The notes: generated by a model from the sequence alone, not told the origin. Shown: positions 6,401 to 12,620, counted from the first letter of the stretch. The stretch is DNA of 12,620 bases from Galbitalea sp036495225 (GCA_036495225.1 DASXNG010000023.1:1-12620), one strand, 5' to 3'. Program-made: numbers and translations.

Positions 6401-7050
6401 AGCCAGCTTCGGATTCGTGCCAGCCAGGCGATACCAATCATGGCCGCTGCGCTCACCAGCGTGCCGATACCGGCGAAAACATAGGGACTGATGGATGTCG
6501 GCGCGAGCGAAGAGAAAGCCCACACGTCGAGCGCGACGAAGACCATCCCCAGTGCGCCGACCGCCTCTGCCGAGAACTGCAACTTCGCCCGCGCGAGCAG
6601 CCACGCACCCCCGAGGAAGATCACGGTCGTCACGGCAATGATCGCCGTGCGGGCGTCGAAGGTTGTGAGCCCGGGGTTGAGGAATGTGAACACGATGGCC
6701 GCGATCGCGAGGAGCCCGGCGCCGACGACGGCGAGCACTGACTGAACGCTGATCTGCGAGCCCTCGCGCGGCACGCTCCCTGAGACCCTCGAAGGGGCCA
6801 CGCCCGCAGTCGCAGCCATCGGCGGCCCAACATACGCAACGGTGGGAAGGGCGTCGATCGCGAGCTGCCGCATCCGGATCGCCTCAACGACCTCCAGGGA
6901 CGCGCGACGCACTTCCACGGCTGCTTCTCCGCTCACGTCAGCTCGGCACGAGACACAAATCCCGACTCGAACGAGGGCCGTGTCGCAGCGCGGGCATCGT
7001 GTGGTTGCGGCGAAGTACGCGGCTGCGGTGTCCGAGAAGGTCTGCGTCAT
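3451..7050 (-). CDS. Giant polytopic membrane protein with N-terminal zinc ribbon (SCO7613-type)
   Basis: 1199 aa. The N-terminus carries a zinc-ribbon with Cys19-x2-Cys22 and Cys32-x2-Cys35, followed by a short helical, Arg/Glu-rich linker (43-65) and a soluble hinge. From about residue 105 almost the whole chain is hydrophobic, roughly 35 membrane segments by eye, with short loops and repeated Ala/Leu/Val-rich helices that suggest internal duplication. This layout and length match the actinobacterial family named for SCO7613, whose function is unknown to me. The chain ends in a short basic tail (RRTTGEKGVAARLRDLR). The ATG at 7050 has only a weak AGG upstream, but no better in-frame start exists. 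It is the last of three minus-strand genes, 123 bp after the hydrolase gene. The opposite strand holds long open frames, a GC-codon artefact. Confidence 0.85.
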   Translation of the reverse strand: MTQTFSDTAAAYFAATTRCPRCDTALVRVGICVSCRADVSGEAAVEVRRASLEVVEAIRMRQLAIDALPTVAYVGPPMAATAGVAPSRVSGSVPREGSQISVQSVLAVVGAGLLAIAAIVFTFLNPGLTTFDARTAIIAVTTVIFLGGAWLLARAKLQFSAEAVGALGMVFVALDVWAFSSLAPTSISPYVFAGIGTLVSAAAMIGIAWLARIRSWLWLGLIGLEIAPVWFGYAVGTAWSALIGYLGVAFVVLAVHELTKLMRGRFGTDLRSERMTASIVEVIAVSAICLQSLALLADAPQVSAVYLALTLLALLSARNHFAGLWSFLSGAFFGAAFIVLSFSSQLPDSGWRVALPPLLGAVGLALAAITVRLRTARHRLDLRAGAVVIGGMSVLLAATVYPAAIWVAQYVVPFDDPLAYTYELGAVASLAAAALGLLSARLFAPTMVGVRLRATTLLLAICFGGAALVTFAGWHGFPPATRVAIALGCAVVLSRLLSLLLPLVDAPRTVRLPLIVGVHLLVIEAAIVAWDTNPLSIIGGAAVVVALVPVALTVPRLIRPAYTAVGFAYALVVFAHALSLTQLETVAILCLTTTLASVTALTVTLFRRIPARHWYAILAVTSVPFVIGIVSVLFERSGWTGLSTLVTFALALTLLVSRRPGLSTVLRTIAAALLVPALAVAVICIGAQLLVSSGSPVTLPIIAVIVACALPSTQLIEATLVRHGLASTDARLARIAIEASSLVTAVFAVLLALVRSAAGLNISFLVLLIIGLGAAASGYVTHRRYPWIVAAAAWTGALWCGWGILGVSVIEPYILPPAIAATLVGAIAVVRKLPGIGLYAVGLACAVVPSLAVLAIWGNAGSTPWRAYGLLAASAVLIALGGVMSRRQSGSRFGMLATPTLLVGMAAAAGGTTQAVRWAWGLDPLANSTTAFVMTAVLTISAVSAALASIAGRYLITPARLERARWRWVYVPASAYLVVGPMAAERAGWFVVWTLWLLTLALLALMIVTVLRASRRPTALPPVWVTFALAWCVAVVGWSDRALRVEAFSLPLGLALLAVGVIVMVRPSESKGTLTSWPVGYSGSWRLLTPGLVVTFLPSVLATGTDPQTLRAVLVIAMALVAILIGSLRKLGAPFILAIVVLPLENITIFAVQAGHSISPTSWWITLATAGAVLLVIAVTYERRTTGEKGVAARLRDLR

Positions 7051-7173
7051 GGCCGCAAGCCTATTGATGCTGACGGCTGCTCAAATCAGTCCTGTGGATA
7101 CTCCCGCGTACGTCGCTCGGCTGATGCGCCGGTGCGTGGCGAAACGTCCGGCTCGAACCGCGACCAGCCCTCG

Positions 7174-7986
7174 TTATTTGCCGGGCGTAAGGCGCTCGCG
7201 CAAGAACTCCACCACCCGTTCGCGGGCACGGAATGCAGAGTTTGCCGGGGATTCGCGCACCTCGCCGGTGAGCACAGAGTGCGCTCCCTTCGAAAAGCCG
7301 TCCGCGTTTCCGGGCGAAGAGTCCAACTCGATGACCTCGAACGCGTCGCCCAGACGCGCCTTGAGGGTCGCGAACCGCTCCCGAGGAGCCGAGAAGTCTT
7401 CGCTGAAGCGGAGGCCAATGGCGCAGAGGCTCCCATCGGCGGAACGGGCCGCCACGACATCCAATTCCTCACTGGACATGCCGGGGTCGATGCGTCTCGC
7501 CCGACTGACGGGGAACGGTGTCGCGGGTTGGGACGCGACCGCCGCGAGTACCGACCCGTCCACCGCCGTCGCGAGCGCGAACCCTCCGGTGAAGCACATG
7601 CCGATGACGCCCACGCCTGGTCCAGGCGTGCGTGAAGCCAGATCGGATGCCACCGCACGCAGGAAATCCGTGATGGGACGATGCGCGTTCGTTGCGAACG
7701 CGCGGAACTCGGCCGAAACGCAGATTCTCGCCAGCGACGACATCGTGTAGCCGGCCGAAGGTTCGCGCCCCGGTGTGCCGAATGCCGACGGCACCGCGAC
7801 CGTGAATCCCTCGGCTACCAGGTGATCCGCCAGGCCGAGCACCTCCGGCGTCAGTCCTGGTGCCTCCGGAATCAGCACAACTCCCGGCCCGCTGCCCTTC
7901 TCATACACGTCATGAGTTCGACCACCACCCGTGAACGGCGAAACCTTCCAGCCTTCGAGAGTCGAAACGGGGGCAGAACTAGTCAT
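7174..7986 (-). CDS. Dienelactone hydrolase family protein
   Basis: A 270-aa alpha/beta hydrolase. The core motif is V-I-G-M-C-F-T-G-G (127-135) with Cys131 as nucleophile, the cysteine variant typical of dienelactone hydrolases. Glu41 in PEAPG (40-44) corresponds to the conserved glutamate near the active site, and His236 in KGAHSVL is the likely catalytic histidine; an acidic residue near Asp197 could complete the triad. Family members open lactone or ester substrates, but the substrate is not evident, and many such proteins are annotated only generally. There is no signal peptide, so it acts in the cytoplasm. The start ATG at 7986 follows GGAG by 5 nt. It lies 38 bp after the channel gene and 123 bp before the giant membrane protein gene; co-transcription is likely, a joint function unclear. 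Confidence 0.88.
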   Translation of the reverse strand: MTSSAPVSTLEGWKVSPFTGGGRTHDVYEKGSGPGVVLIPEAPGLTPEVLGLADHLVAEGFTVAVPSAFGTPGREPSAGYTMSSLARICVSAEFRAFATNAHRPITDFLRAVASDLASRTPGPGVGVIGMCFTGGFALATAVDGSVLAAVASQPATPFPVSRARRIDPGMSSEELDVVAARSADGSLCAIGLRFSEDFSAPRERFATLKARLGDAFEVIELDSSPGNADGFSKGAHSVLTGEVRESPANSAFRARERVVEFLRERLTPGK

Positions 7987-8024
7987 GGTTACTCCGGGTC
8001 TGGACGGGTCTAGCGGGTGGGCGC

Positions 8025-8804
8025 CTATTTTGCGTCAGCTAATTTTGCGTCGGGGACTTGTTCCTCTGTCGCGACTTGCCGCACTTGCTCACGCAGCATG
8101 ACGATCTCAGCCGTCAGCTTCGCGAGAGCGACGTGGGTCTGGTCGGCCTCCGCTTTGGTCGAATCGGCGACGCGGTCGATGAAGAAGGAGGCGAGCGTGG
8201 CCGTCACCGTTCCGAGCAGGGCAATACCGGCAATCATCATGCCGACGGCGATGACGCGTCCGACGAAGGTGACCGGCGCGATGTCGCCATAGCCAACGGA
8301 GGTGATCGTGACGATCGACCACCAGATCGCGTCCGCAAAATCGTGGATGCGCGTGTGCGGCTGCCCGCGCTCGACGTCCAGTTCCGCGAGAGCGGCGACA
8401 AACACGAGGATCACCGTCGCCCCCACCGCGTAAATCACCACGCGACCACGCAACGCGCGACCGGCGCCCCGCTGGAGGATCGCCAACAGCGAGATCAATC
8501 GCAGAAGGCGCAAGGGACGCAGCACGGGCAGCACCACTATGAGCAACTCGTAGAAGTGCGTGAAGAACCATCGCAGTCGTCGCGGCGCGAGGACGAGATT
8601 CACGATGTAGTCGATCGTGAAAAGTCCCCACACGATCCACATCGCCGTTTCCGTGATCGTCTCGTATGGGGGTTTTAGATCGGCGATGACCTCCCACGCG
8701 TAAGCCACGAGGAAGATGATGGCGCTGACGGTCAGGGGGAGGTCACTGATGTTCCGCCAGCGCGCCTGCGTGAAGCGACTTGAGGGGGTGCTGGAGTCTG
8801 CCAT
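8025..8804 (-). CDS. Voltage-gated potassium channel (Kv type)
   Basis: A 259-aa channel subunit, which would form a tetramer in the membrane. Visible parts in order: S1 (about 24-41), S2 (53-73), S3 (84-95), an S4-like helix with Arg96, Arg99 and Arg102 at every third place, S5 (120-142), pore helix and selectivity filter T-S-V-G-Y-G-D (168-174), S6 (178-210), and a C-terminal helix (210-245), a likely coiled coil for assembly. The filter TSVGYGD is diagnostic of K+ selectivity. The voltage sensor has only three spaced arginines, fewer than animal Kv channels, so gating may be weakly voltage-dependent. The ATG at 8804 has no ribosome site but a -10-like box 6 nt away, suggesting a leaderless message. 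The 3' end repeats ATTTTGCGTC twice, giving the PDAKLADAK tail. Confidence 0.93.
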   Translation of the reverse strand: MADSSTPSSRFTQARWRNISDLPLTVSAIIFLVAYAWEVIADLKPPYETITETAMWIVWGLFTIDYIVNLVLAPRRLRWFFTHFYELLIVVLPVLRPLRLLRLISLLAILQRGAGRALRGRVVIYAVGATVILVFVAALAELDVERGQPHTRIHDFADAIWWSIVTITSVGYGDIAPVTFVGRVIAVGMMIAGIALLGTVTATLASFFIDRVADSTKAEADQTHVALAKLTAEIVMLREQVRQVATEEQVPDAKLADAK

Positions 8805-8810
8805 GAGGGG

Positions 8811-8816
8811 ACGCTA
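8811..8816 (-). promoter_or_regulatory. Candidate -10 box of a leaderless channel transcript
   Basis: On the minus strand TAGCGT (matching TANNNT) lies 6 nt before the channel ATG at 8804, and no Shine-Dalgarno sequence is present (CCCCTC precedes the ATG). This spacing puts transcription start at or next to the start codon. No convincing -35 box was seen. Confidence 0.4.
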
Positions 8817-8911
8817 CCAGCAGCGCGTGTCGATGAGGTTTCCGCTCGTTCGCCACCGATGGCTGCCTATTGTGAACGACGAGAAACCGCCGGACCCGAT
8901 CGGCACAGAAT

Positions 8912-8939
8912 TGAACTAAATCGCGGATGACTTCGTTGT
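8912..8939 (+). promoter_or_regulatory. ECF (SigL-type) promoter of the sigma/anti-sigma operon
   Basis: TGAACT (8912-8917), 16 nt, then CGTTGT (8934-8939). The AAC/CGT pair is the general ECF promoter signature, and as I recall it the mycobacterial SigL consensus is TGAACC-N16-CGTGTC, which this matches in spacing and most bases. Transcription would begin near 8946, giving a leader of about 14 nt that just includes the ribosome site. It implies positive autoregulation. Confidence 0.6.
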
Positions 8940-8959
8940 ATGAAATGGAGGTGTGACAC

Positions 8960-9466
8960 GTGGCGACTGACCAGGCTGAGCTGCTGCGCGCGATTCACGA
9001 TGCCCACGGGCCCGCGCTACTCCGCTTCGCGACTCGACTGACGGGGGACTATGCGCTTGCACAGGACGTCGTGCAGGAGGCAATGCTTCGCGCATGGAAG
9101 AAACCCGCCATTCTCGAGCAGAGCGACGAGTCGACTCGCGCCTGGTTGTTCACGGTCGTGCGGAACATCGTGATCGACGATCGACGCAGCGCGAGGCACA
9201 CCCGCGAGATCGTCACAGAGAACCTGCCCGAGTTTGCAACATCCGATGGCGCGGATGCGCTGTTGGACGCGTGGGTGTTGTCGGACGCCCTCGCGTCACT
9301 CTCGCTCGAACACCGCACCGCGGTGGTGAGCGCCTACTACCTCGGACAAACGGTCGCGGAAATTGCCCGCGCCAACGACCTTCCGGAGGGCACCGTGAAA
9401 TCCCGTCTGCACTACGCACTGCGTGCGATGCGCATTGCGCTTCAGGAGAGGGGTGTGACCCAGTGA
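8960..9466 (+). CDS. sigL: ECF RNA polymerase sigma factor, SigL type
   Basis: A 168-aa sigma-70 family protein of the extracytoplasmic function class, which directs RNA polymerase to a small regulon when released by its anti-sigma factor. Region 2 spans about 10-78, with the core-binding DVVQEAMLRAW (36-46) and -10 recognition helix around WLFTVVRNIVIDDRRSARH (62-80). Region 4 spans about 108-160, with the HTH Q-T-V-A-E-I-A-R-A-N-D-L-P-E-G-T-V-K-S-R-L-H-Y-A-L-R-A-M-R. Wording such as RAWLFTV-RN and EGTVKSRLHYA-RA-R and the end ALQERGVTQ closely recall mycobacterial SigL. The GTG start at 8960 is set by GGAGGTG (8947-8953), 6 nt before it. It overlaps the anti-sigma gene by 4 nt. The symbol rests on remembered similarity, so sigK-like relatives remain possible. 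Confidence 0.93.
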   Translation: MATDQAELLRAIHDAHGPALLRFATRLTGDYALAQDVVQEAMLRAWKKPAILEQSDESTRAWLFTVVRNIVIDDRRSARHTREIVTENLPEFATSDGADALLDAWVLSDALASLSLEHRTAVVSAYYLGQTVAEIARANDLPEGTVKSRLHYALRAMRIALQERGVTQ

Positions 9467-10173
9467 CCGAAACAGCTGACCGATTCCGTGACTGGGACGC
9501 CGCGTACGTGCTCGGTGCGCTGAGCGCCGACGACCGTCGCGCCTACGAGCAGCACCTCCCGACCTGCCCGGAATGCTCGGCCGGTGTTGCCGAACTAGCC
9601 GGACTTCCCGGCATCCTGAGCAAGCTGACGTCGACAGACGCGACCGCATTGCTGAGCGAAGACGACGTGACTCCGGGTGTCGACGAACACCTGAGGGATA
9701 GCGTTCACACGCCAGGGCTCGTGCAGCGGCTCGCCGTCGCGACGAGTCGTCGACGTCGCCGCATCCGCTTCTCTTTGATTGGCGCCGCTGTCGTCGTTGC
9801 CGCCATCTTCGTTGGTGGCGGGGTCGCGCTCACGGCGCAGCCGCACGCGCCCGTGGTCACGGCGGTCGCCATGGCGCCGCTGCACCAGAACGAGATCACC
9901 GCAAAAATGGTGGTCACCCACAAGGGCTGGGGCACGCGATTCGATTGGTCGTGCAACTATGCGAATGACGCGTGGGAGTCGACCGGTCCCGTTTCATACG
10001 ACCTCGTGGTGACTCAGAAGTCCGGTATGAAGACGACGGTCGCCACGTGGAGTTCTTCCGGCCCGTACGCTGCGGGTCTGACAGCTTCGTCCGACATCGC
10101 AACGGGGGATATTCGCAGTGTTGAGATCCGGGTAACCGGAACGACGACACCGCTGCTTCGCGAGAATCTGTAG
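9463..10173 (+). CDS. rslA: Zinc-binding membrane anti-sigma factor, RslA type
   Basis: A 236-aa single-pass membrane protein that should bind and silence the sigma factor encoded just upstream. The cytoplasmic part holds the zinc anti-sigma motif H31-x3-C35-x2-C38 within EQHLPTCPEC, after W-D-A-A-Y-V-L-G-A-L-S-A-D-D-R-R (11-26), then V-A-E-L-A-G-L-P-G-I-L, wording that recalls RslA, the SigL partner. A basic run RRRRR (96-100) precedes the membrane helix (about 102-124), and residues 125-236 form an external beta-rich domain. The GTG start at 9463 overlaps the sigma stop (GTGA), with AGGAGAGGGG at 9444-9453. The frame is open far upstream inside the sigma gene, which is not coding. Cys35 and Cys38 could make the switch redox-sensitive, as known for zinc anti-sigma factors. 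Confidence 0.92.
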   Translation: MTETADRFRDWDAAYVLGALSADDRRAYEQHLPTCPECSAGVAELAGLPGILSKLTSTDATALLSEDDVTPGVDEHLRDSVHTPGLVQRLAVATSRRRRRIRFSLIGAAVVVAAIFVGGGVALTAQPHAPVVTAVAMAPLHQNEITAKMVVTHKGWGTRFDWSCNYANDAWESTGPVSYDLVVTQKSGMKTTVATWSSSGPYAAGLTASSDIATGDIRSVEIRVTGTTTPLLRENL

Positions 10174-10188
10174 GACGAAGTTCGGGGA

Positions 10189-10229
10189 TCAGTGCGGCCG
10201 CGCCATTCGGGAAGGTGCGGCCGTACTGA
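10189..10229 (+). terminator. Hairpin terminator after the anti-sigma gene
   Basis: A 13-bp stem with one G-T wobble (10189-10201 with 10217-10229) and a 15-nt loop begins 16 nt after the anti-sigma stop codon. Outer GGGGATC (10184-10190) and GATCCC (10235-10240) could pair instead, giving an alternative fold. Only GTTTG follows, so termination may be incomplete. Confidence 0.55.
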
Positions 10230-10304
10230 AGTTTGATCCCGTGTGTGGCAATTTTTTCGTGTTGCTCGTCGTTGGTGTGAGAGAGCTGAACGAGGATGGA
10301 ACGC

Positions 10305-11141
10305 ATGACTGACACTGCAACGAACGCGCCTACCGCCGAAGACCTGTACGCCACGTACCACTCGCGCAGGGAAGAGTCGGTCGTGCAGCCCAAGGGCAGC
10401 CTGGCCCTGGTGAACACGCAGTGGATCGACTCGTCGCAGACGATTTATGGGGTGCCGGGCGTTTGGGCGCCGGCTCCATCAGGCGCATCCGGATTGCTCC
10501 TTACTGCGTCCGCGGCCGACGCGATCGTGGTCGACGGCTCGTTGGTGGACGGTTCGGTTGTCGTGCGTGGGAAGGATGACCCGGCGCCGAGCGAGATCGT
10601 CTTCAGCGACAGCGTGACCGGGTTTGTCATCGCCAGCTCCACGGGCAGCTACGCGCTGCGGGTGTGGGATGCCAATTCCGAGGGAATCCAGGAGTTCGGG
10701 TCGATCGACGCCTTCCCGTACAACCCGGACTGGGTGATCACGGCGCAGTGGAACGAAATCGCGGGCGGCAAGGCCATGGGCTTCGAGCACCTCAAGGACG
10801 ACGGCCTGACCCGGGATGAGGTCATCCCCGGTGACATCACCTTCACGAAGGACGGTGTCGACTATGACCTCGCCGCCTTCAAGGCTGGCCGAGCGCTCCA
10901 GTTGGTCTTCGCAGACGCGACCAGCGGCACATCCACGTACTCCGTCGGGCGGTTCCTGTTCGTGGCGCCCAACGCCGACGGCACGATCACGCTCGACTTC
11001 AACCGCGCCATACTGCCGCCCTGTGCCTTCAGCTACGCGTTCAACTGCCCGCTGCCGCCCAAGCAGAACCGCTTCACCATCCCCATCGAGGCCGGCGAGA
11101 AGAACGTGCTCAAAAAGGACGGCACGCTCCTGCACGAGTAG
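10305..11141 (+). CDS. DUF1684 family protein
   Basis: 278 aa, soluble, without signal peptide or membrane helix. The family is recognised by its C-terminal half: V-F-A-D-A-T-S-G-T-S-T-Y-S-V-G-R-F-L (201-218) and D-F-N-R-A-I-L-P-P-C-A-F (231-242), then the C-P-L-P-P-K-Q-N-R (248-256) and I-E-A-G-E-K (261-266) motifs. The two conserved cysteines, Cys240 and Cys248, and the invariant Asn/Arg suggest a binding or catalytic site, but the biochemical role is not known to me. I choose the ATG at 10305 because GAGGATGG (10292-10299) sits upstream of it at a usable distance; the ATG at 10296 directly abuts GAGG and would leave no spacing. It follows the anti-sigma gene after a hairpin and likely has its own promoter in the 10230-10290 stretch. 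Confidence 0.9.
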   Translation: MTDTATNAPTAEDLYATYHSRREESVVQPKGSLALVNTQWIDSSQTIYGVPGVWAPAPSGASGLLLTASAADAIVVDGSLVDGSVVVRGKDDPAPSEIVFSDSVTGFVIASSTGSYALRVWDANSEGIQEFGSIDAFPYNPDWVITAQWNEIAGGKAMGFEHLKDDGLTRDEVIPGDITFTKDGVDYDLAAFKAGRALQLVFADATSGTSTYSVGRFLFVAPNADGTITLDFNRAILPPCAFSYAFNCPLPPKQNRFTIPIEAGEKNVLKKDGTLLHE

Positions 11142-11189
11142 CGGTTGCCGCCCGCGGCGATGCGCCCGGGCCAGGTTGCTCCGCTGCCG

Positions 11190-11287
11190 TTCGAATTTTC
11201 AGGAGATCCGTCCGGCGCCGTGAGGCCTAGTCGCGGTAACTCGCCGCACGCGGGTCGTCGCGGTGACGAGACTCATGAAAATTCGTA
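11190..11287. repeat. 98-bp inverted-repeat unit A
   Basis: The left end is TTCGAATTTTCAGGA (11190-11204); the right end, TCATGAAAATTCGTA (11273-11287), is its reverse complement at 13 of 15 positions. The outer edges are 98 bp apart, as in unit B at 11380-11477. The first 29 bp of the two units agree at 25 positions, while the interiors do not. It lies 48 bp after the DUF1684 stop codon. No coding potential is seen in it. Confidence 0.75.
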
Positions 11288-11298
11288 TGGCTCCGCGA

Positions 11299-11324
11299 TG
11301 GTGCCCAGCACCAAGTGCGTTTTT
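11299..11324 (+). terminator. Candidate terminator between the two repeat units
   Basis: A 6-bp stem TGGTGC/GCACCA (11299-11304, 11308-11313) with loop CCA is followed, after AGTGCG, by TTTTT (11320-11324). It could end the DUF1684 transcript, though it lies about 160 nt after the stop codon and the T-run is 6 nt from the stem. Confidence 0.35.
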
Positions 11325-11379
11325 CCGTGGGAACGCGTCACCACGCGGGTGCGCTCGCCAGGGGACCGCTCGCGTGTCG

Positions 11380-11477
11380 TTCGAATTTTCAGGAAATTGG
11401 TTCGGCGCGCGAACAGCCATCCGCGAAGTAGCAACGACCGCGGTGGGTGTGTTGCGCGAAATTCCTGAAAATTCGAA
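11380..11477. repeat. 98-bp inverted-repeat unit B
   Basis: Perfect 17-bp inverted ends: GTTCGAATTTTCAGGAA at 11379-11395 and its exact reverse complement at 11462-11478. Measured between the same core edges as in unit A, the span is again 98 bp, and the unit starts exactly 190 bp after unit A. Each end also contains TTCAGGAA (TTC-N2-GAA) beside the palindrome TTCGAA. It ends 60 bp before the DNA polymerase start codon. Together with unit A it fills most of the 395-bp gene-free stretch 11142-11536. Confidence 0.8.
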
Positions 11478-11536
11478 CAGCAGGCACGGGATGGAGGCGG
11501 GCGGCGGATGTCGCCGTGCCCGGGCAGACTGGTGGG

Positions 11537-12620
11537 GTGCACATCGTGGTCGAACTCGTCGCCGGCGGGGTTCGGCTCACCCCGCAGTCCGGCGACGCGG
11601 AAGTGCTGGCCGAGGGCGACTTTCCGGCGCGGGTGCGCGATGCCGAGCGCTCGGCCGACATACCGCGCTGGGTTTGGGATGACACGTCCCGCTGGTACCC
11701 ACCGCTGCTCGAGGCCGGTGTGCGAGTCGCGCGCTGCGTCGACCTGCGGCTCAGCCATGCGATTCTCCGTAACTCGGTGCTGACGGCCAGCTCGGAGCTC
11801 GCCCGAGCGGCGCCGGGGCCGTGGGACCGTCCGCCGAAGACCGATCGCGTGCCCGACGGCGCCCTCTTCGATCTGGACGATCTCGACGATGATGACTCGG
11901 TCGAACAGGATGCCGCGGCCGACCCCATCGCGGAGTGGGCGCTCCAGCAGGCGGCGGTCGAGTCATCCGCGGAGCCGGGTCGCATCCAGCGCCTCCTGGC
12001 GGCGGAGTCCGCGGGCGCACTCATCGCCGCAGAGATGCGATTCGCCGGGATGCCGTGGAGGGCGGACATCCACGACGAGATTCTGACGGAACTGCTCGGT
12101 CCGCGGCCAAAGCCGGGGGAGCGCCCGGCCAAGACGCAGGCGCTCCTCGATGAGACTCGCGAGAAGCTGGGCTATTCCGACCTCAACCCCGACTCGCCCA
12201 GCGACCTCGTGAAGGGGCTCGCGATGGGCGGCATCCTCGTGACGAGCACGCGGTCGTGGGAGCTGAAGAAGGTCAAGCATCCCGCGATCCCGCCGCTGCT
12301 CGAGTACAAGAAGCTTTCGCGGCTCGCGTCCGCGAATGGTTGGAACTGGGTGGAGACGTGGGTGAAGGACGGCCGTTTCCGGCCAGACTACGTGGTCGGC
12401 GGTGTCGTGACAGGACGCTGGGCAACCAGCGGCGGGGGAGCGCTGCAGCTTCCCAAGCAGATCCGCGCGGCGGCGGTCGCGGACGACGGCTGGAAACTCG
12501 TGGTGGCGGACGCCGCCCAACTTGAGCCTCGCATCCTCGCTGCGATGTCCGGCGACCGAGCGATGGCAGCGGCGGGAGCCGCAGGCGACCTCTATGCGGG
12601 AATCGTGGCGAGCGGCGCGA
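11537..12620 (+). CDS. Bifunctional 3'-5' exonuclease/DNA polymerase, family A (partial)
   Basis: The first 361 codons are in the window and the gene runs off the right edge. The GTG at 11537 gives MHIVVELVAGGVRL, the usual start of this actinobacterial family; an in-frame GTG at 11516 is less likely. The N-terminal ~150 residues correspond to the exonuclease-like part, with an acidic stretch at 112-120; I see no D-x-E motif there, so that activity may be lost. Polymerase signs follow: T292-G-R-W-A-T-S-G-G-G-A-L-Q-L-P (matching TGRLSST..LQNIP of Pol I) and motif A, V-A-D325-A-A-Q-L-E-P-R-I-L-A, where Asp325 binds catalytic metal. It is shorter than PolA and lacks the 5' nuclease domain. The Shine-Dalgarno sequence is poor. 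Its cellular role is probably in repair; motifs B and C lie beyond the window. Confidence 0.93.
   Translation, partial: MHIVVELVAGGVRLTPQSGDAEVLAEGDFPARVRDAERSADIPRWVWDDTSRWYPPLLEAGVRVARCVDLRLSHAILRNSVLTASSELARAAPGPWDRPPKTDRVPDGALFDLDDLDDDDSVEQDAAADPIAEWALQQAAVESSAEPGRIQRLLAAESAGALIAAEMRFAGMPWRADIHDEILTELLGPRPKPGERPAKTQALLDETREKLGYSDLNPDSPSDLVKGLAMGGILVTSTRSWELKKVKHPAIPPLLEYKKLSRLASANGWNWVETWVKDGRFRPDYVVGGVVTGRWATSGGGALQLPKQIRAAAVADDGWKLVVADAAQLEPRILAAMSGDRAMAAAGAAGDLYAGIVASGA

Noticed and set aside
9094..9462. N-terminal extension of the anti-sigma factor frame into the sigma gene
   Set aside because: The stretch is Arg-rich frame-shadow of the sigma gene; a GTG with a good ribosome site at 9463 and the normal RslA-like N-terminus fix the real start.
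11379..11478. LexA (SOS) boxes at the repeat ends near the polymerase gene
   Set aside because: The ends contain TTCGAA but not the GAAC-N4-GTTC arrangement of actinobacterial LexA sites.
11142..11536. CRISPR array
   Set aside because: Only two opposed repeat pairs with 190-bp period and no regular direct repeats or spacers; no cas genes.
11389..12132. 247-aa open frame on the minus strand
   Set aside because: Antisense to the DNA polymerase gene and running through repeat unit B; product is Ser/Arg-rich low-complexity sequence.

Overview
The window looks like chromosome from a high-GC actinobacterium, most likely of the Microbacteriaceae or close by. The reasons are GTG starts with strong GGAGG-type ribosome sites, a SigL/RslA-type ECF sigma and zinc anti-sigma pair, an SCO7613-type giant membrane protein, a DUF1684 protein, and the actinobacterial two-domain family A DNA polymerase. 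All assignments come from reading the sequence; no database was searched.

Positions 1-2010 look like the end of an integrated phage-like element. At 1969-2010 lies the 3' 42 nt of a tRNA-Met(CAU), running from the anticodon loop to the discriminator base, with no 5' half. This is the scar a tyrosine integrase leaves at the far end of an element inserted in a tRNA gene. To its left are an XRE-type regulator (1560-1793), a divergent membrane-anchored repeat protein (475-1407) closed by a strong terminator, a 64-aa ORF (207-401), and at the very edge, on the minus strand, the first 12 codons of a gene whose protein begins MGLRGPQPKGYE, which resembles phage small terminase subunits.

Right of the tRNA scar comes a two-gene DUF2975 plus YozG-like XRE module (2121-2935) behind a 33-bp palindromic operator, then a VOC/glyoxalase-like protein (2996-3361). 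Facing it, on the minus strand, are three genes in a row: a Kv-type potassium channel (8804-8025, probably leaderless), a dienelactone hydrolase-family protein (7986-7174) and a 1199-aa polytopic membrane protein with an N-terminal zinc ribbon (7050-3451).

The plus strand resumes with an ECF sigma factor of the SigL type (8960-9466), overlapped by 4 nt by its membrane-bound zinc anti-sigma factor (9463-10173). A TGAACT-N16-CGTTGT promoter just upstream suggests that the sigma factor drives its own operon. A DUF1684 protein follows (10305-11141).

The 395-bp gap 11142-11536 holds two inverted-repeat units, each exactly 98 bp from edge to edge, with ends TTCGAATTTTCAGGA. After it a bifunctional 3'-5' exonuclease/DNA polymerase gene starts at 11537 and runs off the right edge.
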